From positions 1 to 64,000 of the forward strand of contig NZ_NEDJ01000003.1 in NCBI RefSeq assembly GCF_002114285.1: a stretch of 64,000 nucleotides of DNA. Reading direction: 5' to 3'. The position numbers were made by a program, and so were the translations under genes. Position 1 is the stretch's first letter, and each line of letters starts with the position of its first letter. Source of the DNA: Halorubrum ezzemoulense DSM 17463 (GTDB lineage: Archaea > Halobacteriota > Halobacteria > Halobacteriales > Haloferacaceae). The notes below the pieces were generated by a model. The model saw only the letters and a list, made by a program, of their open reading frames with translations, was not told where the DNA came from and searched no databases. Shown piece by piece: positions 41,037 through 48,302 of the stretch.

Positions 41037-41594
41037 CTACGTCTCGGGTCGCCACCGCCCCCCGATCTCGTCGCGAGGGTAGTCCTGGTACGTACCGTTC
41101 AGGAACGTCGTAACGCGTCCGTCCTCCTCGCTGAGCGTGATTCCCCAGAGGACGTCGTCGCGGAGCGACGTCTCCAAGGCGCTCATGTGTTTGGTCCCCA
41201 TCCAGCCGGGGAACTCGAGGCCGTCGACGTCTTCGATCTCGCCGCGAGAGGGGTTCCGGACCCGCACCATCTGTCGCTGAACGGTACCGTCGCCGGTCAC
41301 GATGACGGCCCCGTCTCGACTGAACGCCACGTCCCGGGCGACCTTCGTGAACGTATCACGCGACTCCGTGACAACGCGGCACCGGTCGACCGGCCACTCG
41401 TTGTCGCCGAGGGGGTCGGTGTAGTCGGCGAAGTTCACCTCGGCGACGATGAGGACGTAGAGACTGGGACCGCTCACGTACTGTTCGCCCCAGCCGTCGA
41501 ATTCCATGCTCAGCGATTCGGCGGTGTACCTGATGTGATCCATCAGCTTCTGGCTCGTCGCGTACTTCCCGAGCACCTCGTCAAGCGCGTCCAT
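41037..41594 (-). CDS. dacZ: Diadenylate cyclase, DacZ-like (DisA_N domain)
   Basis: A 185-residue protein resembling the haloarchaeal c-di-AMP synthase DacZ. The nucleotide-binding Asp-Gly-Ala is at residues 94-96 (FSRDGAVIVTGDG). The expected RHR-type motif reads GTKHMSALETS at 133-143, with Lys in place of Arg and Met in place of the second Arg. Downstream, GITLSEEDGRVTTF fits the domain. c-di-AMP governs osmotic balance and in Haloferax its level is essential. The 5'-nucleotidase-like relic ends 143 bases upstream of this gene's start. GTTTAACA on the reverse strand (about 41626-41633) may be the TATA box. Confidence 0.78.
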   Translation of the reverse strand: MDALDEVLGKYATSQKLMDHIRYTAESLSMEFDGWGEQYVSGPSLYVLIVAEVNFADYTDPLGDNEWPVDRCRVVTESRDTFTKVARDVAFSRDGAVIVTGDGTVQRQMVRVRNPSRGEIEDVDGLEFPGWMGTKHMSALETSLRDDVLWGITLSEEDGRVTTFLNGTYQDYPRDEIGGRWRPET

Positions 41595-41737
41595 GTGCTA
41601 TATGTACACACGAAACAAACAGTGTTAAACTCTCTCTCGGTGACCCGACCGAACCTACCGGGGCCGTGACGCCGGACTCGCCGCTTCGAGACGCGATCCG
41701 ACACTCGCATCCCGACCGCCCGCCCGTCGCCGCTCGT

Positions 41738-43158
41738 TCAGTCGTCGTCCGCCGCGGGGGCCCGGTTCCGGATCTCGATCCGTCCCTCAATTTCGGGGGC
41801 GATCCCGTGTTCGCGGGCGTAAGCGGCCAACACCTCGTACTGGATGTCCGCCTCGTCGACCCGATGACGCTGGCCGAGCGTCGGGTACTCGTGTTCGGAG
41901 TGGAGCAGGTACTCCGAGACGGCGACCGTGTAGCGCGCGTCCGGGTCGATGGGCTCGCCCCCGACGGTGGCTTCTAAGACCAGTTCGGCGTCGTCGTCCC
42001 AGACGACCCGGGCGTTCGAGACGTGGCCGTGCCACCAGTCGTCCTCGCCGAAGTCCACGTCGGGGGCGGCCATCTCGCGGAACACGTCGCTGAGCTCCGC
42101 GCCGGTGACCGACGCGAGCGCCACCGGCTCCTCGAACGGGATCAGGCTGATCAGGTCGGCCTTCGTCACGTCGCCCGTCCACGGGTCGCCCTGGCGGAGC
42201 CCGCCCGCGTTCGACAGCCCCACGTCGGCGTCGTGGACCCACCGGAACGCGTCCGCGACGAAGTTGCCGACGCGGCACTCCCCGCCGTGGACCACGTCGC
42301 CGGACCGCTTGATCGGTCGGTCGACGGTGTCGACGGTCTCGTCGAGGTCGGCCGCGGCCATCCGCTCGGCGAGCGCGTCGGCGAGCCCCGGCGCGGGGTC
42401 GGCCCCGTCGGGCTCGTGGAGCGTCGCGGTCGGCGGCTCGGAATCGAGGTCGATCTCGGCCACCGCCTCGCCGTTGACGCCGGGTCGGACGAGCAGGGTA
42501 TCGTCGACGACCTCGTTCCGACGGCTGTGGACGTGGCCGCCGGCGATCGCGTCGACGTCGAGCTCGCGGGCGAGGTCGTCGTCGCCCGCGCCGAGGTGCG
42601 GAGGACGACGACGTGATTGAGGCCCTCGTCGCCGCCTCCGCCTCTCTCGCGCTCGGCGACCGCGGCGCGCATCTCGGCCAGCGCGTCGCGCGCGGCCGAG
42701 ACGGGGTCGTCGAACGAGAGGTCGGCGGCCATGGGGTTAAGCGAGTCCGTCGCGGGGTCGGTGACGCCGACGAACCCGACCGTCTCGCCGTCGACCTCGC
42801 GGGTTGCCCACGGGACGACGCCCTCGTCGCGGCCGAACGGCTCGCCGGCCTCGCCGCGGACGTTCGCGGAGACGAACGTCGCGGGCGAGTCGGCGACGAG
42901 GCCGCGGAGCGGGTCGGGACCGTAGTCGAACTCGTGGTTGCCGAACGTGTCGAGGGCGGTGTCAGTCACCTCGTAGAAGTCGAGGACCTGCCTGCCCGTC
43001 GCGACCAGCGAGAGGACGCCCGGCGCGGTCGTGTCGCCGGTGCCGACGACCGCGGCGTCGGGGCCCGAGAGCGCTCGGATCCGGCCGGCGAGGCGCGCCG
43101 CTCGCTCGGGGGCGTCGAAGACGTTCTCGATGTCGGAGTAGTGAACGAGGCGGACCAT
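41738..43158 (-). pseudogene. Metallophosphatase/5'-nucleotidase family gene broken by a one-base deletion
   Basis: Two frames together encode a complete calcineurin-like/5'-nucleotidase protein of about 473 residues. The N-terminal part starts MVRLVHYSDIEN and includes GNHEFDYG. It continues to LNHVVVL and then falls out of frame near 42600. In the next frame the protein resumes at HLGAGDDDLARELDVDA with the metal motif GGHVHS. The C-terminal nucleotidase domain follows (SNAGGLRQG, ending near 41738). Inserting one base between 42600 and 42601 would restore LSHLGAG. All metal-binding motifs are otherwise preserved, so the lesion is either very recent or a sequencing error. Neighbours are dacZ and the L7Ae operon. 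Confidence 0.85.
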
Positions 43159-43313
43159 TCGTCGAGTCGACTGAGGGGCGAGCGACGCATAAAAAGCGCG
43201 GAGTGTCGCCGGGTCCGCCGCGGGCGGTGCGACGGCGACCGCGGTACGGCCGGTCCTGCCCGCGATCTCGCCCCGTGACTCCCGCTCGCACACGCGCGAG
43301 ACATTGAAAGCGC

Positions 43314-43319
43314 TTTTAT
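43314..43319 (+). promoter_or_regulatory. TATA box of the L7Ae operon
   Basis: TTTTAT is the best TATA element before rpl7ae and would start transcription near 43342. That leaves a leader of about 90 bases, unlike the leaderless genes around it. Confidence 0.55.
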
Positions 43320-43358
43320 GGATGTCCTGACTACCACGGGGCACAGCCTCTGTGGGGT

Positions 43359-43402
43359 TGATGATGTGCCGTTCCGTTAGGGACCGACCACGGGACGGGC
43401 AC
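43359..43402 (+). promoter_or_regulatory. Structured 5' leader of the L7Ae operon (possible L7Ae feedback element)
   Basis: GTGCCGTTCCG (43366-43376) pairs with CGGGACGGGCAC (43391-43402) to form an 11-bp stem with one bulged G and a 14-base loop. A TGATGA box, like box C of a kink-turn, precedes the stem at 43359-43364, and GA lies just 3' of it at 43405-43406. L7Ae is itself a kink-turn-binding protein, so feedback control is a reasonable hypothesis. A GGAGGA Shine-Dalgarno site (43415-43420) follows. Confidence 0.5.
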
Positions 43403-43434
43403 GCGAGCCCGCACGGAGGATAGGTGAACAACAT

Positions 43435-43797
43435 ATGCCCGTTTACGTAGACTACGACACCCCGGCGGACCTCGCGGAGCGATCCCTCGAAGCGCTCGAG
43501 GTCGCCCGAGACACCGGTACCGTGAAGAAAGGAACCAACGAGACCACCAAGGCCGTCGAGCGCGGCAACGCGGACCTCGTCATCGTCGCCGAGGACGTCT
43601 CCCCCGAGGAGATCGTGATGCACCTCCCCGAGCTCGCCGAGGAGAAGGGGATCCCCGTCGCCTTCGTCGACACGCAGGACGAGGTCGGCCAAGCCGCCGG
43701 CCTCGAGGTCGGCTCGGCCGCCGCCGCCGTCGTCGACGCCGGCGACGCCGACGACGATGTCGAGGACATCGGCGAGAAGGTCGCGGAGCTCCGATAA
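43435..43797 (+). CDS. rpl7ae: 50S ribosomal protein L7Ae
   Basis: A 120-residue RNA-binding protein of the L7Ae/L30e family. It binds kink-turns in 23S rRNA, box C/D and H/ACA guide RNAs and RNase P. The motif [30 protein letters not shown] is the classical contact region (shown in part: [12 protein letters not shown]). The C-terminus is acidic. It begins an operon with rps28e (six bases later), rpl24e and ndk. Its leader carries a strong stem and a TGATGA box, and a GGAGGA Shine-Dalgarno site lies 14 bases before the ATG. Confidence 0.97.
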   Translation: MPVYVDYDTPADLAERSLEALEVARDTGTVKKGTNETTKAVERGNADLVIVAEDVSPEEIVMHLPELAEEKGIPVAFVDTQDEVGQAAGLEVGSAAAAVVDAGDADDDVEDIGEKVAELR

Positions 43798-43803
43798 CCT
43801 CCC

Positions 43804-44028
43804 ATGAGCGCAGAAGAGGGCACCGGCGACTCGACGACCGCGGAGGTCATCGAGGTCGTCGGCAAGACCGGGATGCACGGCGAGGCCATGCAGGTCAAGT
43901 GCCGCATCCAGGAGGGATCGAACCAGGGCCGGATCATCACCCGGAACGTCCTGGGTCCCGTCCGTCTGGGCGACGTGCTCCAGCTGCGGGAGACCCAGCG
44001 CGACGCCGACTCCATCGGAGGCCGATAA
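43804..44028 (+). CDS. rps28e: 30S ribosomal protein S28e
   Basis: A 74-residue OB-fold small-subunit protein. The conserved [19 protein letters not shown] stretch and the C-terminal [24 protein letters not shown] are diagnostic. The N-terminus has a short acidic extension. It lies between rpl7ae and rpl24e with gaps of six and three bases, so it is certainly co-transcribed. Its size and position are those of the standard archaeal L7Ae operon. Confidence 0.97.
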   Translation: MSAEEGTGDSTTAEVIEVVGKTGMHGEAMQVKCRIQEGSNQGRIITRNVLGPVRLGDVLQLRETQRDADSIGGR

Positions 44029-44031
44029 CCA

Positions 44032-44226
44032 ATGGTCGAGACACGCACCTGCGATTACAGCGGTGAGGAGATCGAGCCCGGCACGGGCACGATGTACGTG
44101 AAGAAGGACGGACAGATCCTCCACTTCGTCGACTCGAAGGCGGAGAAGAACTACTTCCTCGGCCGCGAGGCGCGCGACGTCGAGTGGACCGAGGAGGGTC
44201 ACCGGGCCGGAGGCGACGAGCAGTGA
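44032..44226 (+). CDS. rpl24e: 50S ribosomal protein L24e with degenerate zinc motif
   Basis: A 64-residue large-subunit protein. The family core [14 protein letters not shown] and the following [18 protein letters not shown] identify it. L24e normally binds zinc through four cysteines (CxxC and CxxxC). Here only the first remains, in TCDYSGEEI; the second is Ser, and the later pair reads FVDSKAEKN with no cysteine. The rest of the fold is kept, so it is probably still a working ribosomal protein that no longer needs zinc. The stop overlaps the ndk GTG start (GTGA, 44223-44226). Confidence 0.95.
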   Translation: MVETRTCDYSGEEIEPGTGTMYVKKDGQILHFVDSKAEKNYFLGREARDVEWTEEGHRAGGDEQ

Positions 44227-44702
44227 GCCACCACGACGAGCGCACCTTCGTGATGGTGAAGCCCGACGGCGTCCAGCGCGGTCTCATCGGCGAGATCGTC
44301 TCCCGCTTCGAGGAGCGCGGGCTCAAGCTCGTCGCCGGGAAGTTCGTCCAGCTCGACGAGGATCTCGCGAAGAACCATTACGGTGAACACGAGGACAAGC
44401 CGTTCTTCGACGGCCTCGTCGAGTTCATTACCTCCGGCCCCGTCTTCGCGATGGTGTGGGAGGGCGCGGACGCGACCCGGCAGGTCCGCGCGATGGTCGG
44501 CGAGACCGACCCCGCCGAGTCCGCCCCGGGCACGATCCGCGGCGACTTCGGCTTAGACCTCGGCCACAACGTGATCCACGCGTCGGACCACGAGGACGAG
44601 GGCGCGAACGAGCGCGAGATCGACCTGTTCTTCGACGACGAGGAGCTCGTCGACTACGACCTCGACACCGCCGCGTGGGTGTACGAGGACGAATCTCACT
44701 GA
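44223..44702 (+). CDS. ndk: Nucleoside-diphosphate kinase
   Basis: A 159-residue NDK that transfers phosphate between nucleoside tri- and diphosphates through a phospho-His. The catalytic His lies in [15 protein letters not shown] (near residue 118), and [18 protein letters not shown] opens the fold. It carries the acidic C-terminus of halophilic NDKs. GTG 44223 is chosen because it overlaps the rpl24e stop by four bases and gives MSHHDERTF, the usual haloarchaeal start. It ends the L7Ae-S28e-L24e-Ndk operon. Confidence 0.96.
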   Translation: MSHHDERTFVMVKPDGVQRGLIGEIVSRFEERGLKLVAGKFVQLDEDLAKNHYGEHEDKPFFDGLVEFITSGPVFAMVWEGADATRQVRAMVGETDPAESAPGTIRGDFGLDLGHNVIHASDHEDEGANEREIDLFFDDEELVDYDLDTAAWVYEDESH

Positions 44703-44872
44703 CGCGACTGCTCGCGGAGCGTCTACCGTTTCTCCGCTGTCCGATCCCGCACAGAGCTACCGCTCACGCGACACACCGCGTTTCCGGTGAATATTCGCGC
44801 TGAGTGCGGCGCAGTCGGTTGGTTTTGCTCTGCCTTGCCGGCATAAACTGCCGCCGAGCGCCGCTCCCGGAA

Positions 44873-46126
44873 TCACGTGTCGACCGCGATCGCGGTCCCG
44901 TCGTCCGCGACGACGATCACCTCGTCACCGCCGTCGCCGGTGACGTCGGCGAACAGGGGACCGCCGTACGCGACGACCTCGGCGGGACCGCCCCGGGCGG
45001 TCACCTCGCCCTGTTGGGTCATCGCAAGGGCCTCGCCGTCGCGGTTGACCACCACGGGCGCGAGTTCGCCGTCGCCGTCGACGTCGCCCATGCGCGGCTG
45101 GTTGATCCGGGTCGAGGCACCGTACTGCTGTTTCCAGACGACCTCGCCGTCGAGGAGGTCGACGGCCCAGACGCTCCCGGAGCCGCCGACGTACACCCGG
45201 CCGGGGTCCGCATCGCCGATCGCGACCGGGAGATCCTGAAGGCCGACCTCGTACCGGTCCGAGCCGTCGCTCGTCTCCAGCGTCTCGATGTTCCCGTTGG
45301 CGCCGCCGAGCGCGAGCACTGGCCCGTCCCGGCTGTCCGCCGCGTTCCAGCTCAGCGGATTCACGGTCGGCTCGGTCGTCCATCGCGTCCCGCCGCTCGC
45401 GTCGAGCATGTGGACCGTCGCGGGGGCGCCCGCGGTCGTCAGCACCGCGAGTCCGCCCCGCTCGTCGGCCTCAGCGTCCGGTTCGACGATGAGCGGTCGG
45501 CGACTGATCTCGCCCGCCAGCGAGGCCTCGGCGACCGAGTCGCCCGCGGCGTCGACGACGCGAACGCCCCCGTCCGTCGTGACCGCGGCCACCTCCCGAC
45601 TTCCGTCGCCGGTGAGGTCGCCGATCGCGGGGCGGACCCCGCTCGGACCGCCGAGGTCGACCGCGAACCGCTCCGTCCCGTCGGCGGCGTCGAGGACGAC
45701 GAGCTCCCCCGGCGCCGTCGTGAGCGCGACGACCGGGTCGCCGGCGAGGGTGCCCGCGGTGAGCCCGCTGACGCCGACCGGGCCGTTGCCGTCGGAGCCG
45801 TTCGTGTCGCCGGCGTCCCCGCCGCCGCGCTCCGCGTCCGGGCCGGAGACCGGGACCGACCAAGGCGTCTCGTCGGTCCCGACGGCCGTCGCGCGGACGA
45901 CCCGCGACCCGTCCTTGGCCGCGGGGCGGAAGAGGAGCGGCTCGCCGTCGACGGTCGCGACCGCCGCGCCGCTGCCGTCGTCGCCGGGCGCCGGCCCGGA
46001 CTCCCAGACGATTGTCGTCTCGGTGGTGGCGTCGTCGACGCCGACGAACGCGAACAGCGCCACGCCCACCCCGGTCGCGCCGCCGGCCAGCAGGATCAGC
46101 GTCGCGAACAGGACGCGTCGGTCCAT
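44873..46126 (-). CDS. Exported PQQ/FG-GAP-like repeat protein
   Basis: A 417-residue surface protein. An N-terminal hydrophobic segment (RRVLFATLILLAGGATGVGV) can act as signal anchor or membrane helix, followed by repeated beta-rich units. Recurrent patterns such as GDLTGDGSREVAAVTTDGG, GDVDGDGELAPVVV and DVTGDGGDEVIVVADDG look like FG-GAP or PQQ-type propeller blades with Asp-rich Ca2+ loops. An internal Gly/Asp insert (about 100-118) is disordered. The function may be adhesion or scaffolding; no enzyme motif is seen. ATG 46126 (MDRRVLFAT) is the sensible start, since the larger frame runs through the carbonic anhydrase gene. Confidence 0.8.
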   Translation of the reverse strand: MDRRVLFATLILLAGGATGVGVALFAFVGVDDATTETTIVWESGPAPGDDGSGAAVATVDGEPLLFRPAAKDGSRVVRATAVGTDETPWSVPVSGPDAERGGGDAGDTNGSDGNGPVGVSGLTAGTLAGDPVVALTTAPGELVVLDAADGTERFAVDLGGPSGVRPAIGDLTGDGSREVAAVTTDGGVRVVDAAGDSVAEASLAGEISRRPLIVEPDAEADERGGLAVLTTAGAPATVHMLDASGGTRWTTEPTVNPLSWNAADSRDGPVLALGGANGNIETLETSDGSDRYEVGLQDLPVAIGDADPGRVYVGGSGSVWAVDLLDGEVVWKQQYGASTRINQPRMGDVDGDGELAPVVVNRDGEALAMTQQGEVTARGGPAEVVAYGGPLFADVTGDGGDEVIVVADDGTAIAVDT

Positions 46127-46229
46127 TTGAACCCCCTTCGGGCGTCGCCGTGAAACGGTTGTCGGATGCGATCCCCTCGCCCTTGGCGTCCCGGTGCCTC
46201 CCGATCTCGGCGGCTTGGAGCCCCTCGCG

Positions 46230-46967
46230 CTACAGGAGCGTCGCCACGTGGTCGTCGTGCGACGCGCCGACGAGGTCGCGCAGCGCCGCCGGGTCGCGCT
46301 CGCCGTCGGCGTTGACGAGGTAGGCGACGCCGTCACGGTCGCCGTAGACGCCGTGGAGATCGTACACGAAGCCGTACACGGTCGCGTCGGCCGTCTCGTC
46401 GCTGCCGCGGGCGAACGCGACCTGCTCGTGAACGTTGTACTCGACGAGCCGGTCGCGGACCGAGACACCGGCGTCGCTCTCGGCGTCCTCGTCGGTCGTG
46501 CCGTCGACCGCCTCGCCGTCACCCTCGCCGACGACGGCCGGGTCGTCGAGCCCGGCCTCGACGATCGGCAGCAGCGCCTCGACGGCGGCGCGGACGCCCG
46601 GTTCGGCCGGGAACTCGCCGGTGCGCGCCGCCGCGAGCGCGGCGCCGACCGCGCCGCACCCGGTGTGGCCGACCACGGCGAGGACCTCGGTGTGGGTGTG
46701 CCGGAGCGGGTACGCCACGCTCCCGTCGAGGACGCGCTCGCCGTCAACGAGCGCGCTCACTTTGTTGCCGATGGCGCCGGATGTGAAGAGGAACCCCGGC
46801 TCGTCGACGGCGAACATCCCCTCCTGTGACACGCGCGAGTCGGAACAGCAGACGGAGACCACGCCGGGGCGCTGGCCGTCGCGGTGGCTGTCGAAAACGT
46901 CGGGAGGGAGAGCGGCGACGTGGTCGTCGTTGCGGCCGAGGAGGTCGGCGAGTATCCGGCGGTCCAT
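46230..46967 (-). CDS. Beta-class carbonic anhydrase
   Basis: A 245-residue zinc enzyme that interconverts CO2 and bicarbonate. The beta-class ligand set is complete: Cys41-x-Asp43-x-Arg45 (VCCSDSRV) and His101/Cys104 (VGHTGCGA). Two acidic inserts, around 125-165, are extra to the usual length and typical of halophilic forms. ATG 46967 (MDRRILADLL) is preferred to the ATG eight codons upstream, as T-rich TTTTTTGTG on the reverse strand lies about 26-34 bases away. Its neighbourhood, with PhoU and DabAB a short distance on, fits inorganic-carbon handling. Confidence 0.92.
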   Translation of the reverse strand: MDRRILADLLGRNDDHVAALPPDVFDSHRDGQRPGVVSVCCSDSRVSQEGMFAVDEPGFLFTSGAIGNKVSALVDGERVLDGSVAYPLRHTHTEVLAVVGHTGCGAVGAALAAARTGEFPAEPGVRAAVEALLPIVEAGLDDPAVVGEGDGEAVDGTTDEDAESDAGVSVRDRLVEYNVHEQVAFARGSDETADATVYGFVYDLHGVYGDRDGVAYLVNADGERDPAALRDLVGASHDDHVATLL

Positions 46968-47053
46968 ACCGTCCCGCCCGGCCGCGGGCACAAAAAACGC
47001 CGTGGCGCGGGGGGCTTCTGACGGAGTCCTCCTGCCCGAACGGCCGGGACGGG

Positions 47054-47188
47054 TCAGGCGACGAGCCCGACCGCGGAGACCAGGATTCCGACGACGAACA
47101 CCGCGAGGAGCGCGATCGTTGCGAGCACCACCGCGGGCGCGAGCGCCTCCTCGTTCTCGTCGACGACGAAATCTTCCAGGCTCTGCAT
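47054..47188 (-). CDS. 44-residue membrane peptide
   Basis: A short ATG-started frame encoding an acidic, soluble N-terminus (MQSLEDFVVDENEEALAP) and one membrane helix (VLATIALLAVFVVGILVSAVGLV). The charge pattern would leave the N-terminus cytosolic or hold the helix against a partner. Codon use is that of the neighbourhood. It stands between the carbonic anhydrase and phoU and reads against phoU. No family is recognised; a small subunit or regulator of a membrane complex is possible. Confidence 0.6.
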   Translation of the reverse strand: MQSLEDFVVDENEEALAPAVVLATIALLAVFVVGILVSAVGLVA

Positions 47189-47441
47189 ATCCGAGCTGTC
47201 GTCGCCGCGGGGTTTGAACGCTTCGACCGAGGCTCCGCTACCGGTCGAACCAGTCCGTCACCGGCCGAACCCGTCCGGTACCGTCCGAGTCACGCGGGGG
47301 CGTGACCGCTGCCGACGCGTCGGTGTCGTCGCGGCCGCTCCCTCGTCGCTCCGCTCGGTCATTCGTCGACCGCCCGGCTGCCGCGTTCGGGAACCGGCCG
47401 CCGACGTGTTTTTGTGCGTCGGGCGTGGCGGATCTGCCAAG

Positions 47442-48116
47442 ATGCCACGCGAACAGTACCAGACGAAGCTCGAAGACCTCCGCGACGACGTCCTCTACAT
47501 GAGCGAGGTCGTCGCCGAGCGCCTGCGGATGGGGCTCGACGCGCTCGAACAGCAGGACGAGGAGTTGGGCGAAGAGGTGATCGCCGGCGACGCCGAGATC
47601 AACGACCTCTACCTCGAACTGGAGGGACAGTGTACGGACCTCATCGCGCTCCAGCAGCCGGTGGCCGGGGACCTGCGGTTCATCGCGGCCTCGTTCAAGA
47701 TCATCACCGACCTCGAACGGATCGCAGACCTGGCGACGAACCTCGGCGAGTACGCCAAGCGGGCCGACCGCGAGGTGTTCCCCGACGTCGACGTCCAGCG
47801 CATCGGCGACGACACGCTGGCGATGCTGGACGAGGCGATGGACGCGTACGCGGAGTCTGACGCAGAGCGCTGCTACGCCGTCGCCGAGTCGGACGACGAA
47901 GTCGACGCCGCCTGCGAGGCCGCGAGCGACCTCGTCGTCCGCGACCTCATCGAGCGCGACGAGCTCCGCGAAGACGAGGACGTGGAGGGTACCATGCAGA
48001 ACGTCTCGCGGCTGCTCCTCACGATCCGCGACCTCGAACGGGTCGGCGACCACGCGGTCAACATCGCCGCCCGGTCGTTGTACATGATCGAGAACGACGA
48101 CGAACTGCTGTACTGA
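47442..48116 (+). CDS. phoU: PhoU-type phosphate regulator
   Basis: A 224-residue all-helical protein with two PhoU repeats (about 8-100 and 112-205). The metal-binding signatures are recognisable in ASFKIITDLERIADLATN and TIRDLERVGDHAVNIAARS. PhoU modulates the Pst phosphate transporter and phosphate signalling. No pst genes are in the window. ATG 47442 is preferred to the much longer upstream frame; a TGTTTTTG element at 47407-47414 lies about 28-35 bases away. It is preceded by the 44-residue membrane peptide on the other strand. Confidence 0.92.
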   Translation: MPREQYQTKLEDLRDDVLYMSEVVAERLRMGLDALEQQDEELGEEVIAGDAEINDLYLELEGQCTDLIALQQPVAGDLRFIAASFKIITDLERIADLATNLGEYAKRADREVFPDVDVQRIGDDTLAMLDEAMDAYAESDAERCYAVAESDDEVDAACEAASDLVVRDLIERDELREDEDVEGTMQNVSRLLLTIRDLERVGDHAVNIAARSLYMIENDDELLY

Positions 48117-48302
48117 CCGAGATCACTCGGTCCGGGGACGCCCACCACGTACCGTCACCCGCCCGCTGAGAACGCGTCGCCGAGCGGGACGCTCTCCCTG
48201 TGCTGTGTCCTTCCGGATCGAGACGAAACAGGCGTGGCTCTCGGCGCCGTCGCGTGGGCGGCCGCGCTTGCTCCGCTCGCCGGGTTCCGTGGCGAACCGA
48301 TC

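Noticed and set aside
43327-43364. CTGA (43327-43330) and TGATGA (43359-43364) as a ready-made box C'/D' kink-turn
   Set aside because: The predicted transcription start near 43342 lies downstream of CTGA, so both strands would not be in one RNA. I kept only the TGATGA-plus-stem version as a hypothesis.
44873-46747. A single 624-codon minus-strand frame from 46747 through the propeller protein
   Set aside because: Its first 200 codons are Arg/Ser/Thr-rich shadow of the carbonic anhydrase gene; the real protein begins at 46126 with a signal-like helix.
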